A stretch of 64,000 nucleotides of DNA from JBCBCP01 sp039817385 (GTDB lineage: Bacteria; Pseudomonadota; Alphaproteobacteria; Rhodobacterales; Rhodobacteraceae), in NCBI GenBank assembly GCA_039817385.1, contig JBCBVY010000003.1, positions 434,001-498,000 on the forward strand. Direction: 5' to 3'. This document shows positions 1 through 8,728 of this stretch, in pieces. The stretch's first letter is position 1; the number at the start of each line of letters is the position of its first letter. The notes under the pieces are model-generated. The model worked only from the letters and a program-made list of their open reading frames with translations, was not told where the DNA came from and did not search any database. Position numbers and translations under genes: made by a program.

Positions 1-1195
1 TTGCGATGGCTTCGGCTACACGCCCCGCATCGGGCAAGCTTACGGCGGGGTTCGTGGACATCACCCAAAGCGCCTTAATCCGGCCCTCGGCGCAGGCGTC
101 AAAAAGGTCCACCGCCTTCAGCCCCTGCGCCGTGCACATCACCGGGCTGTTCCAGAAATCCTGCAGCGCTGTTCGGTGCGCCGCGTTCTCGATATCGAGG
201 TGGTTGGCCAGCATGTTCGCCAACCCGCCAACTTCGCGCCCGCCCATCGCGTTTGGCTGGCCGGTCACGCTGAACGGCCCCATACCGGGCTTGCCGATCC
301 GGCCGGTGGAAAGGTGGCAATTGATGATCGCCCCAACCTTGTCTGTGCCGCATGTCGACTGGTTCACGCCTTGGCTGTATACGGTAACGACCTTCTCCGT
401 CCGCGCCCAAAGCGCAAAGAAAGCGCGCAGATCAACGCTCGGCTCAGGCAGACCACTCGCCGCATCCAGCGCCGTGTCGAATCCGTCCACATGCGCGGCG
501 ACAAAATCGGCATCGACGGCGCCAACCTCATACAAATACGCGAGCAGTCGGCCAAAGACCGCAACGTCCTCATCGGGCTGAATGGCAAGGTGCAGGTCCG
601 CTTCATCCGCCGTCACCGTCCGCCGCGGGTCGATCACAACCACCTTCATCCCGGTCCGCGCCCGTGCCGCCTGCACCCGCTGCCACAGCACCGGATGGCA
701 CCATGCCAGGTTCGAGCCGACAAGCACCAAGAGCTCAGCCTCTTCAAGGTCCTCATACGTCCCCGGCACCGTGTCCGTGCCAAATGCCCGCTTGTGCCCC
801 GCAACGGAGGACGCCATGCATAGGCGCGAGTTTGTGTCGATATTCGCGCTGCCGATATAGCCCTTCATGAGCTTGTTCGCGACGTAGTAATCCTCTGTCA
901 AGAGCTGGCCGGAGACGTAGAAGGCCACCGAATCCGGCCCGTGCTCCGCAACGGCTTGGCTGAATTCCCGCGCCACGCAGTCCAGCGCCGTGTCCCAATC
1001 CACGCGCTGGCCATCCTGCACCGGGTGCAGCAGCCGCCCTTCAAGATCGATCGTCTCCCCCAGCGCAGCGCCTTTGGAGCAAAGCCGTCCGAAATTCGCC
1101 GGGTGGTCCGGGTCACCCCGTACGCTGCCGTCTGGCGCGGCCAGCACGCCGCAGCCAACCCCGCAATAGGGACAGGTGGTGCAGGTTTCGGTCAC
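1..1195 (-). CDS. nasA: Assimilatory nitrate reductase catalytic subunit (partial, N-terminal part)
   Basis: Molybdopterin oxidoreductase that would reduce nitrate to nitrite in the cytoplasm. The minus-strand frame is open to the window edge, giving about 398 N-terminal residues; the C-terminus lies outside. The start contains the [4Fe-4S] motif CPYCGVGC with a further Cys in RLCSKG near residue 39, and later VINCHL-type and TGQPNAMGGREVG stretches typical of NasA/NapA/FdhF enzymes. A cytoplasmic assimilatory NasA is preferred because there is no Tat leader and it follows nirBD. The start is the GTG at 1193-1195, which overlaps the nirD stop by four bases (GTGA). Electron donor and the rest of the operon cannot be seen. 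Confidence 0.9.
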   Translation of the reverse strand, partial: MTETCTTCPYCGVGCGVLAAPDGSVRGDPDHPANFGRLCSKGAALGETIDLEGRLLHPVQDGQRVDWDTALDCVAREFSQAVAEHGPDSVAFYVSGQLLTEDYYVANKLMKGYIGSANIDTNSRLCMASSVAGHKRAFGTDTVPGTYEDLEEAELLVLVGSNLAWCHPVLWQRVQAARARTGMKVVVIDPRRTVTADEADLHLAIQPDEDVAVFGRLLAYLYEVGAVDADFVAAHVDGFDTALDAASGLPEPSVDLRAFFALWARTEKVVTVYSQGVNQSTCGTDKVGAIINCHLSTGRIGKPGMGPFSVTGQPNAMGGREVGGLANMLANHLDIENAAHRTALQDFWNSPVMCTAQGLKAVDLFDACAEGRIKALWVMSTNPAVSLPDAGRVAEAIA

Positions 1196-1524
1196 GCCGC
1201 CCGCGCCCGCAGCACGCTCGCATCCACCAGCACCCGGCCTGCCTCCACCCGTGCGGGGAAGGTCGCGACAGAGCCCTCATCCGGCCCTTGCACCAACCCC
1301 GTCTCAAGCGAGATCACCCAGTTGTGCAGCGGACAGGTCACAGACGTGCCGTGCACGATCCCCTCAGAAAGCGGCCCAGCCTTGTGCGGGCAAGCGTTGT
1401 TCAGGGCAAAGACCCGGTCATCCCCGGTGCGGAACACGGCCACGCAGCCCTCCGCCGTCTTGATAACGCGCGCGCCGCGGGGCGCGATATCTTCCAGCGC
1501 TGCAATGTCGATCCAATCGCTCAT
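1192..1524 (-). CDS. nirD: Nitrite reductase (NADH) small subunit, Rieske type
   Basis: Small partner of the assimilatory siroheme nitrite reductase NirB. The 110-residue protein is a NirD-family Rieske fold. Unlike the Escherichia coli NirD, which is known to lack cluster ligands, this one keeps a full Rieske pair: CPH near residue 45 and CPLH about 17 residues later, so it probably binds a [2Fe-2S] centre. Its ATG overlaps the nirB stop by four bases (ATGA), and its own stop overlaps the nasA GTG start, so the three genes are probably translationally coupled. Confidence 0.93.
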   Translation of the reverse strand: MSDWIDIAALEDIAPRGARVIKTAEGCVAVFRTGDDRVFALNNACPHKAGPLSEGIVHGTSVTCPLHNWVISLETGLVQGPDEGSVATFPARVEAGRVLVDASVLRARAA

Positions 1525-3947
1525 TCTGCGGCCTCCAGCTTCAGGTTTGCGAGGGGCTGATAGACTTCGGCCTTCTTGTCCGCGTGCTCGGCCCAGGGGT
1601 CATGACGGTAGATCGCCTGGCTGACTTCGAACCGGTCCACGAGCGCTGCCCGCGTCTCCAGATCCTCGATCTGCTCGGTGATCCAGTCGAGGCCAACTTT
1701 GGCCATCCACTTGTAGATCCGGTCGAGATACTTGCCGTTCTCGCGGTAGAGCTGCGTCACCGCGCACACCACCGCGATCACCTCATCCTCAGTCGGCACC
1801 TGGATCAGGAACTCCGTCTCCTTGACGTCCATGCCCGCCGCGCCGCCAATCGACACCTGATAGCCGCTATCCACACAGACCACGCCGATATCCTTGCACG
1901 TCGCCTCCGCGCAGTTCCGGGGGCACCCCGACACCGCCAGCTTCAGCTTGTGCGGGGTCCAGGCGCCGTGCAGGATTTTTTCCAACTTGATGCCAAGGCC
2001 CGTCGAATCCTGCGTGCCAAAGCGGCAATGGTCCGTCCCAACACAGGTCTTCACAGTGCGCAGACCTTTGGAATAGGCATAGCCCGACACCATCCCGGCC
2101 TTGTTCAGATCGGCCCAGATCTCCGGCAGATCCTCGCCCTTGACGCCCAGCAGGTCGATGCGCTGACCGCCGGTGACTTTGATCGTCGGCACGTCGAACT
2201 TCTCGGCCGCGTCCGCAATCGCCCGCAGCTCCTGCGGGTTCGTCACGCCGCCCCACATGCGCGGAACGACGGAAAATGTGCCGTCCTTCTGGATGTTGGC
2301 GTGCTTGCGCTCGTTGATGAACCGGCTTTGCGGGTCGTCGGCGTATTCCTCCGGCCAATCGGCCAGCAGGTAGTAGTTCAGCGCGGGCCGGCAGACATGG
2401 CAGCCATCCGGCGTCTTCCACGCCCCAGCCTGCCAAACGGCGGCCTGCGATTTCAGACCCTGCGATTTGATCAGCCGGCGCACATCTTCATGCGTCAGGT
2501 CGGTGCAGCCGCACATGGGTTGGGCCGCGGGCATAACGAAGTCGTCGCCAAGCTCCACCGCCAGAACCTGCTCGACCAGTCCGGTGCAGGTGCCGCAGGA
2601 CGCAGACGCTTTTGTGGTGGCCTTGATCGCGCCCAGGTCAGTGGCGCCACCCTTGATCGCCTCGACGATGGTGCCCTTGCAAATGCCGTTACAGCCACAG
2701 ATTTCCGCCTCAGGCGGTAAGGCTGCAACGGCTGCCAAAGGGTCCGCGGTGGCGCCCCCCTGGAACGCCGGGCCGAAGATCAGAGTCTCGCGCATCTCGG
2801 CAATATCCGTGCCGTCGCGCATCAGTCCAAAGAACCAGTTGCTGTCTGCCGTGTCGCCATACATCACGGCCCCGACGATTTTGTCCTCTTCGAGCACCAG
2901 CCGTCGATAAACGCCCCGCGCCGGGTCGCGGAAGACGATGTCTTCACGCCCCTCGCCCTCGGCAAAGTCGCCAGCGCTAAAGAGGTCACAGCCCGTGACC
3001 TTCAACTTGGTCGACAACTCTTTTTGCACAAAGGCAGCCTCGGCCCCCATGAGCGTCTGCGCCGCCACCTTCGCCTGGTCATAAAGCGGCGCGACCAAAC
3101 CAAACAAAGCGCCGTTATGCTCAACACACTCACCAACCGCAAGCACATCCGCGTCCGACGTCACCATCTGGTCGTCCACGTGGATGCCCTTGCCAACAGC
3201 CAACCCAGCCTCCTGAGCCAGCGCCACGTTGGGCCGGATCCCAACCGCCATGACCAAGAGGTCACAAGGCAGCTCCGTCCCGTCATCCAGCAGCAGCGCG
3301 CGCACCCGGCCATTCTCCCCAAGGATCTCCTTGGAATTGGCCGAGCACTTCACGGTGATGCCCTTGTCCTCAAGCGCGCGGCGCAACAGGAAACCTGCCG
3401 CCTCGTCCAGCTGACGCTCCATCAGGTGGCCCATGATGTGCACGACCGTCACGGCCACACCCCGCGCCGCCATGCCCGCCGCAGCCTCAAGCCCCAGCAG
3501 ACCGCCGCCGATCACGACGCATTTCTGATCGGGCCCAAGCGCCATCATCGCCTCGGTATCCTCAAGGTCGCGATAGGCGATCACGCCCTCCAGATCGTGC
3601 CCCGGCAGCGGGATCATGAACGGGTTCGACCCCGTCGCCATGACCAGCTTGTCGTAGGGCAGCACATCGCCATTGGCCGCCGTCACCGTCTTCGCCGCGC
3701 GGTCCACAGCGGCCACACGCTCCCCGAACCGGCAGGTCACGCCATGCGTCGCATACCAATCCGCGTCATGGGTCACGATCTCTTCGTATGTCTGATCTCC
3801 CGCCAAAACGGGCGACAGCATGATGCGGTTGTAATTCCCCCGCGGCTCCGCGTTGAACAGCGTGACATCCACGTCTGCGCCCGCATCAAACAGATGCTCC
3901 AGCATCCGGCCAGAGGCCATCCCGGCCCCGACAACGACCAGTTTCAT
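1521..3947 (-). CDS. nirB: Nitrite reductase (NADH) large subunit
   Basis: Reduces nitrite to ammonium with NAD(P)H in the cytoplasm, the second step of nitrate assimilation. The 808 residues show the expected order: an FAD-binding GAGMASG motif at the N-terminus, an NAD-binding GGGLLGLEAA motif near residue 150, a BFD-like [2Fe-2S] region with CGCNGICKG and CGTC near 415-450, and a C-terminal siroheme/[4Fe-4S] domain with C-x5-C (CVGTDHC) and C-x3-C (CPRNC). Length is usual for the family. The ATG overlaps the upstream globin stop (ATGA) and the stop overlaps nirD (ATGA). Confidence 0.95.
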   Translation of the reverse strand: MKLVVVGAGMASGRMLEHLFDAGADVDVTLFNAEPRGNYNRIMLSPVLAGDQTYEEIVTHDADWYATHGVTCRFGERVAAVDRAAKTVTAANGDVLPYDKLVMATGSNPFMIPLPGHDLEGVIAYRDLEDTEAMMALGPDQKCVVIGGGLLGLEAAAGMAARGVAVTVVHIMGHLMERQLDEAAGFLLRRALEDKGITVKCSANSKEILGENGRVRALLLDDGTELPCDLLVMAVGIRPNVALAQEAGLAVGKGIHVDDQMVTSDADVLAVGECVEHNGALFGLVAPLYDQAKVAAQTLMGAEAAFVQKELSTKLKVTGCDLFSAGDFAEGEGREDIVFRDPARGVYRRLVLEEDKIVGAVMYGDTADSNWFFGLMRDGTDIAEMRETLIFGPAFQGGATADPLAAVAALPPEAEICGCNGICKGTIVEAIKGGATDLGAIKATTKASASCGTCTGLVEQVLAVELGDDFVMPAAQPMCGCTDLTHEDVRRLIKSQGLKSQAAVWQAGAWKTPDGCHVCRPALNYYLLADWPEEYADDPQSRFINERKHANIQKDGTFSVVPRMWGGVTNPQELRAIADAAEKFDVPTIKVTGGQRIDLLGVKGEDLPEIWADLNKAGMVSGYAYSKGLRTVKTCVGTDHCRFGTQDSTGLGIKLEKILHGAWTPHKLKLAVSGCPRNCAEATCKDIGVVCVDSGYQVSIGGAAGMDVKETEFLIQVPTEDEVIAVVCAVTQLYRENGKYLDRIYKWMAKVGLDWITEQIEDLETRAALVDRFEVSQAIYRHDPWAEHADKKAEVYQPLANLKLEAAE

Positions 3948-4369
3948 TCTGCTGCCTCCGTATCGGGATACGCCGCCGCGATCATCACGCCGGACAAAAG
4001 ACCATACGCCTCCGTCCAGGCCGCGCGCGTCTCTTCGGTGAACTCATCGCCAAGACCCTTGTCCAGCGTGTCGAGCAGGGCCGCACCCACAAACGGGTAA
4101 TGCTCCGCCTTCACGCCATAACCGACATGGGCCACTGCCAGCTTTTCCGCGACGGGCACGATCGGCCCAAGATCGCGCAGGCCGTTCACAACGACACCCA
4201 AGGTCGCCATCAGCTTTGCGCCCTGCTCCGTCATGTCGCCCTTGAACAGCGGCTTCACCTCCGGCGCGATCTCGAACAGGCGGGCATAGAACATCTCCGC
4301 CGCCGCGTCCTTGATCGGCACAACCTTGGCAAAGCTGTCCTGCACTTTTGTGATCTGATCTGGTGTCAT
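3944..4369 (-). CDS. Single-domain bacterial haemoglobin (globin)
   Basis: A 141-residue globin resembling Vitreoscilla haemoglobin and the haem domain of flavohaemoglobins, without a reductase domain. The segment AHVGYGVKAEHY carries the probable proximal His, and EVKPLFKGDM and KLMATLG are typical of the family. It sits between the nitrate transporter ATPase and nirB, so a role in handling nitric oxide or oxygen during nitrate/nitrite metabolism is the natural inference. The start chosen is the ATG at 4369, with GGAG eight bases upstream; a GTG at 4378 would instead overlap the upstream stop by four bases. The stop overlaps the nirB ATG. Confidence 0.88.
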   Translation of the reverse strand: MTPDQITKVQDSFAKVVPIKDAAAEMFYARLFEIAPEVKPLFKGDMTEQGAKLMATLGVVVNGLRDLGPIVPVAEKLAVAHVGYGVKAEHYPFVGAALLDTLDKGLGDEFTEETRAAWTEAYGLLSGVMIAAAYPDTEAAE

Positions 4370-4374
4370 CCCGC

Positions 4375-6066
4375 TCACTCCGCTGCCATCGGCTTGGCCG
4401 GTTCCGGCTTTGCCTTCTTGGACACGTTGCCGTGCTCGTACTCTTCGAGGAAATCGAGAACCTCCTGCCGGTAGGTGTAGTAATCCGGATGCTCCAGCAG
4501 CGCCTTGCGCGTGCGCGGGCGGGGCAGGTCAACCTTGGTGATCTTGCCAATCTTGGCGCGCGGCCCGTTGGTCATCATGACCACCCGGTCGGCCAGCAGG
4601 ATCGCCTCGTCCACGTCATGGGTGACGCAGATCGCGGTGACTTTGGTGCGGCTCCACACCTCCATCAGCACTTCCTGCAACTCCCACCGGGTGAGGCTGT
4701 CCAGCATCCCGAACGGCTCGTCCAGCAGCAGCAGCTTGGGCGACAGGGCGAAGGCCCGCGCGATGCCCACGCGCTGCTTCATCCCGTTGGAAAGCGACGC
4801 CGCCTGCTTGTCCATCGCATCGCCAAGGCCGACGCGCTCAAGGTAGTAATCCACCACATCCTGCCGCTCCGCCCGGCTCGCGCGGGGATAGACCTTGTCC
4901 ACGCCGATGGCGACGTTCTCGCGCGCCGACAGCCAGGGGAAGAGGTTCGGCGACTGAAATACCACCGCCCGCTCCGGGTCCGCGCCCTCGACGTGCCGAC
5001 CATCCAGCTTGATCGCGCCCTTCGAGATCTCATTGAGACCCGCGGCCATCGTCAGAACCGTCGACTTGCCACAGCCCGAGTGCCCGATCAGCGAGATGAA
5101 CTCGCCCTTGTTCATCTTTAGATCGAAATCCTCAACGACCGTCAAAGGCCCCTTCGGCGTCGGATAGACCTTGTGCAACTGGCTGAAGTCGAGGAACCGC
5201 TCCTCGATCATGCCTTCCTGCGCCTTCGCCACCGCCGTCGGGACCCCGTGGATCGGCGTCACGTTTGGCAGCACCTTGGTGCCCTCGACCTTGGCCTCGA
5301 TCCCGACATCCATCAGGTAGCCCGTGACCTCGGCCCGCAGCCGCTTGAAGGTCTCGTCGCCCCCCATCTCCATCCGGTCACGCGGACGCGGAATGTCGAC
5401 CTTGAACTCCGTCCCAAGCGTGCCGTCCGGGTTCAGCGCGATGATCCGGTCGGCGAGGATAATCGCCTCGTCCACATCGTTGGTGATCAGAACGCAGGTC
5501 TTCTTGTCCGCCTCCCAGATCGCCTCGATCTCGTCAGCCAGGTTCGCCCGCGTCAGCGCGTCCAAAGCGCTCAGCGGCTCGTCCAGCAGCAGCACTTCAG
5601 GGTTCATCGCCAGCGCCCGCGCCACGTTCACCCGCTGGCGCATCCCGCCAGACAGCTCCGCCGGGCGCCGCGTTGTGGCGTGGCCAAGGCCGACCATCTT
5701 GACGTAATGCGCAACCTTCTCCTCCCGCTCTGCCTTGGACAGCCCCGGAAAGATCGTGTCGACCGCAAGGCCCACATTCCCATTCACCGTCAGCCACGGC
5801 ATCAGCGAGTAGCTCTGAAAGATCACGCCGCGCTCAGGCCCCGGCCCGGTGATCGGCGCGCCCTTGAAGGTCACCTCGCCCCGCGTCGGCATCTCAAGCC
5901 CCGCCATCAGGTTGATCAGGGTTGTCTTGCCCGTCCCGGAGAAGCCCAGCAGAACCAGGAACTCCCCCTCCGCAACCTCAAGGCTTATGTTTTTCAGAAC
6001 ATCGGTGCGGGCATCGCCCTCACCGAAACTCTTGGAAACGTTGTCAAACTTGATCATCGCGCTCAC
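4375..6066 (-). CDS. Nitrate ABC transporter ATPase, two nucleotide-binding domains fused
   Basis: ATP-binding component of the nitrate/nitrite (Nrt/Ssu/Tau type) importer. The 563-residue chain holds two complete ATPase domains. The first (about 1-255) has Walker A GFSGTGKT at 41-48, signature LSGGMRQR and Walker B LLLDEPLSALD. The second (about 290-545) has Walker A GHSGCGKS, signature LSNGMKQR and Walker B LLLLDEPFGMLD. In cyanobacteria the two ATPases are separate (NrtC, NrtD) and NrtC carries a substrate-binding-like tail; here they are one polypeptide without that tail. The GTG start overlaps the nrtB stop by four bases; an ATG three codons in is an alternative. Confidence 0.92.
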   Translation of the reverse strand: MSAMIKFDNVSKSFGEGDARTDVLKNISLEVAEGEFLVLLGFSGTGKTTLINLMAGLEMPTRGEVTFKGAPITGPGPERGVIFQSYSLMPWLTVNGNVGLAVDTIFPGLSKAEREEKVAHYVKMVGLGHATTRRPAELSGGMRQRVNVARALAMNPEVLLLDEPLSALDALTRANLADEIEAIWEADKKTCVLITNDVDEAIILADRIIALNPDGTLGTEFKVDIPRPRDRMEMGGDETFKRLRAEVTGYLMDVGIEAKVEGTKVLPNVTPIHGVPTAVAKAQEGMIEERFLDFSQLHKVYPTPKGPLTVVEDFDLKMNKGEFISLIGHSGCGKSTVLTMAAGLNEISKGAIKLDGRHVEGADPERAVVFQSPNLFPWLSARENVAIGVDKVYPRASRAERQDVVDYYLERVGLGDAMDKQAASLSNGMKQRVGIARAFALSPKLLLLDEPFGMLDSLTRWELQEVLMEVWSRTKVTAICVTHDVDEAILLADRVVMMTNGPRAKIGKITKVDLPRPRTRKALLEHPDYYTYRQEVLDFLEEYEHGNVSKKAKPEPAKPMAAE

Positions 6067-7148
6067 CGGTTATTCGTGAAGGTGAACATGGACTGGATCG
6101 CGTACATCAAACGGTCCAGCAGGAAGCCGATGATCCCGATGGTGAAGACCGCGACCATGATCTTGGCGAGCGACTGCGAGCTGCCATTCTGGAACTCATC
6201 CCAGACGAACTTGCCCAGACCGGGGTTCTGCGCCAGCATTTCGGCCGCGATCAGCACCATCCAGCCCACACCGAGCGACAGGCGCAGGCCGGTGAAGATC
6301 AACGGCAGCGCTGAGGGCAGGACCAGCTTGGTGATCTTGGTCCAGGTGTTCATCTTCAGCACTTTGGAGACGCTCACCAGGTCCTTGTCGATGCTTGCCA
6401 CACCCAGCGCAGTGTTAATCAGCGTCGGCCAGAGCGAGCAGAGCGTGACCGTGATGGCCGAATTGAGGAAGGATTTGGCAAACCAACCGTCGCCATCCGT
6501 CGCATAGGTCGCGGAGACAACCATCGTGACAATCGGCAACCACGCAAGCGGCGACACCGGCTTGAAAATCTGGATCAGCGGGTTGAGCGCTGAATTCACA
6601 ACCGGCGACAGGCCCGCTGCGATGCCCAGAGGGATGGCCACCACAGACGCGATCAGGAAGCCAAAGAAGACCGTTTTGATCGACGTCCAGATCTGGTCGT
6701 AATATGTCGGACGCCCGTTATAGATGCGCTCTTTGACGCGGTCCTCGCGCCCTTCGGCGATCAGCTTGGCGTTGCGCTCGTCCTGGCGCACGTAGAACGC
6801 CGCCTCTTTGTCCCATTCACGCTGCGCATCCGCGTGCAGGTTCCCCACCTGCTCGATCACCTGCGCGGGGCCAGGGATGGCGCCCAAAGATGTCTGCACC
6901 GTTGGCGCCAGCGACGCCCATGCTCCAATGAACAGCGCGATGGCCAGAAGCGGCACGCCCAGCAGGCGCCAGATTTCAGTCATTTGCGCCTTCGGATTGT
7001 CACCCGCGGCGGCTTTCAAAACGGGGGTCAGCCAGCCAAGGCCCAGAACCTGGAACCATTTGTCGGCGGCGGTGATCCGGGCAAAGGTCCGCTGGCGGCG
7101 TTCTTCGCGCGCGGCCTCTTGCACTTCGGAGGGGTCAATGGCGGTCAT
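6063..7148 (-). CDS. nrtB: Nitrate ABC transporter permease
   Basis: Inner-membrane permease of the nitrate/nitrite importer. The 361 residues have a charged cytoplasmic N-terminus, a first membrane segment near 80-100, then a long hydrophilic loop (about 105-170) before the remaining helices of the BPD_transp_1 domain. The coupling-helix region KVLKMNTWTKITKLVLPSA matches the Nrt/Ssu/Tau family. The ATG is preceded by AAGGAG at suitable spacing. It is separated from nrtA by 175 bases that contain stem-loops, whereas its 3' end overlaps the ATPase gene. Confidence 0.92.
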   Translation of the reverse strand: MTAIDPSEVQEAAREERRQRTFARITAADKWFQVLGLGWLTPVLKAAAGDNPKAQMTEIWRLLGVPLLAIALFIGAWASLAPTVQTSLGAIPGPAQVIEQVGNLHADAQREWDKEAAFYVRQDERNAKLIAEGREDRVKERIYNGRPTYYDQIWTSIKTVFFGFLIASVVAIPLGIAAGLSPVVNSALNPLIQIFKPVSPLAWLPIVTMVVSATYATDGDGWFAKSFLNSAITVTLCSLWPTLINTALGVASIDKDLVSVSKVLKMNTWTKITKLVLPSALPLIFTGLRLSLGVGWMVLIAAEMLAQNPGLGKFVWDEFQNGSSQSLAKIMVAVFTIGIIGFLLDRLMYAIQSMFTFTNNR

Positions 7149-7196
7149 GTCAGTGGCTCCTTGGAGGGCTGGCTGGCTGGATATGTCTGCTTATGT

Positions 7197-7226
7197 GGGC
7201 ACGCCGCGATGCAGCGTGCCCGGTTT
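7197..7226. terminator. Stem-loop in the nrtA-nrtB gap
   Basis: GGGCACGC and GCGTGCCC form a perfect 8-bp stem with a 9-base loop, and on the plus strand it is followed by GGTTTTT. Because both neighbouring genes are on the minus strand, where no T run follows, it is more likely a stem that stabilises or partly terminates the nrtA transcript than a full terminator. A second GC hairpin (GGCCC, loop, GGGCC; 7290-7303) lies just after the nrtA stop. Extra expression of a binding protein over its permease by such stems is common in ABC operons. Confidence 0.45.
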
Positions 7227-7323
7227 TTCAGCGGTCGCTCACGCGCTCGCTTCGCTCCGCTCTTCGCTGGCGCCATGCCGCGCGAGGAGGGCCCGAAGGG
7301 GCCGATCGAGCGCCCGGGCGGGC

Positions 7324-8694
7324 TTAGCCCTGGACCTCACCACCCACGACGCGCTGCTCACCTTTCAGGCCAATCGGCAGGCTTTCGAGGTAGGCGTTGG
7401 GCTGCTTGCCGTCATAGGGGATGCCGTCGATGATATCCGCGGCAGGGGTCGGCGCCTTGAAGCCGTCGCTGTCCCACGGGAAGTCGGCCTCGTTCGCCAG
7501 CCCCTCGTCGACCAGCATCCGCGCGGCTTCCAGGTAGATTTCAGGCTGGTAGACGCTTGCAGCCACGTCAAAATACCACTGATCGTCCTTCGCCTCGGCA
7601 ATCTGGCCCCAGCGGCGCATCTGGGTCAGGTACCAGATCGCATCGCTGTAGAACGGGTAGGTCGCGTTGTAGCGGAAGAACACATTGAAGTCCGGCGCCG
7701 GGCGGCGGTCGCCCTTTTCGAACTCAAAAAAGCCCGTCATGGAGTTCGCGATGACCTCGTAATCCGCGCCCACGTACTCGGACCGGCTCAGGATTTCGAC
7801 GGCAGCTTCACGGTTGGCGTTGTCATTGGCATCGAGCCACATCGCCGCCCGGATCAGCGCCTTGGTGATGGCGAGCGTGGTGTTCGGGTTCTCCTCGGTG
7901 AATTCCTTGGTCAGGCCAAAGACTTTCTCCGGGTTGTTCTTCCACATGTCATAATCGGTGATGACCGGCACGCCAATGCCTTTGAACACGGCCTGCTGGT
8001 TCCACGGCTCACCCACGGCATAACCGTATATAGTGCCCGCTTCCATCGTCGCGGGCATTTGCGGGGGCGGGGTCACGCTCAACAGCACATCCGCACCGAT
8101 GGTGCCTGTCACGTCTTCGGGGCTGTAAAAGCCGGGCTCCAGCCCGCCAGCCGCCAGCCAGTAGCGGATTTCGTAGTTGTGGGTGGAGACCGGAAAGACC
8201 ATGCCCATGTTAAACGGCAGGCCCTGATCCGCGTAATCCTCAACCACAGGCTTCAGCGCGGCGGCAGAAATGGGATGCTGCGGGCGGCCATCGTCCATCT
8301 TGGGCACGTTGGGCTTCATCTGTTCCCAAATCTCATTGGACACCGTGATGCCATTGCCGTTCAGATCCATCGAGAAGGGCGTGACGATATGCGCTTCGGT
8401 GCCGAAGCCGATCGTCGCGGCTAGCGGCTGACCGGCCAGCATGTGCGCCCCGTCAAGCTGCCCGTCAATCACGCCATCCAGCAGAACCTTCCAGTTCGCC
8501 TGCGCCTCGAGCGATACGAACAGGCCTTCGTCCTCGAAATACCCGTTCTCAAGCGCCACGGCGAGCGGCGCCATGTCGGTAAGTTTGATGAACCCAAATG
8601 TCAGCTCGTCTTTTTCCAGATCGAGCATTTGAGCATAGGCCGGCGCCGCGAGAACCGCGGCGATCAGGCTGGCCGTTGCGAGCTTCATTTTCAT
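7324..8694 (-). CDS. nrtA: Nitrate-binding protein of the ABC importer (CmpA/NrtA family)
   Basis: Periplasmic substrate-binding protein delivering nitrate/nitrite to NrtB. The 456 residues begin with a Sec signal peptide (MKMKLATASLIAAVLAAP, likely cut after AYA), without a lipobox, so it is soluble rather than the lipoprotein seen in cyanobacteria. The mature part follows the NrtA pattern, for example FGFIKLTDMAPLAVA near the start and VGEPWNQQAVFKG in the middle. A ribosome site AAGGGG lies nine bases before the ATG. It is the first gene after the structured leader at 8729-8819 and probably the main regulated entry gene of the operon. Confidence 0.92.
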   Translation of the reverse strand: MKMKLATASLIAAVLAAPAYAQMLDLEKDELTFGFIKLTDMAPLAVALENGYFEDEGLFVSLEAQANWKVLLDGVIDGQLDGAHMLAGQPLAATIGFGTEAHIVTPFSMDLNGNGITVSNEIWEQMKPNVPKMDDGRPQHPISAAALKPVVEDYADQGLPFNMGMVFPVSTHNYEIRYWLAAGGLEPGFYSPEDVTGTIGADVLLSVTPPPQMPATMEAGTIYGYAVGEPWNQQAVFKGIGVPVITDYDMWKNNPEKVFGLTKEFTEENPNTTLAITKALIRAAMWLDANDNANREAAVEILSRSEYVGADYEVIANSMTGFFEFEKGDRRPAPDFNVFFRYNATYPFYSDAIWYLTQMRRWGQIAEAKDDQWYFDVAASVYQPEIYLEAARMLVDEGLANEADFPWDSDGFKAPTPAADIIDGIPYDGKQPNAYLESLPIGLKGEQRVVGGEVQG

Positions 8695-8728
8695 GGTGGT
8701 GTTCCCCTTGTCGTGTTCCAGAAACGCG

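Noticed and set aside
1584..2720. Long plus-strand open frame of 378 codons
   Set aside because: Antisense to nirB. The product is rich in Arg, His and Pro, as usual for shadows in GC-rich sequence, and has no family features.
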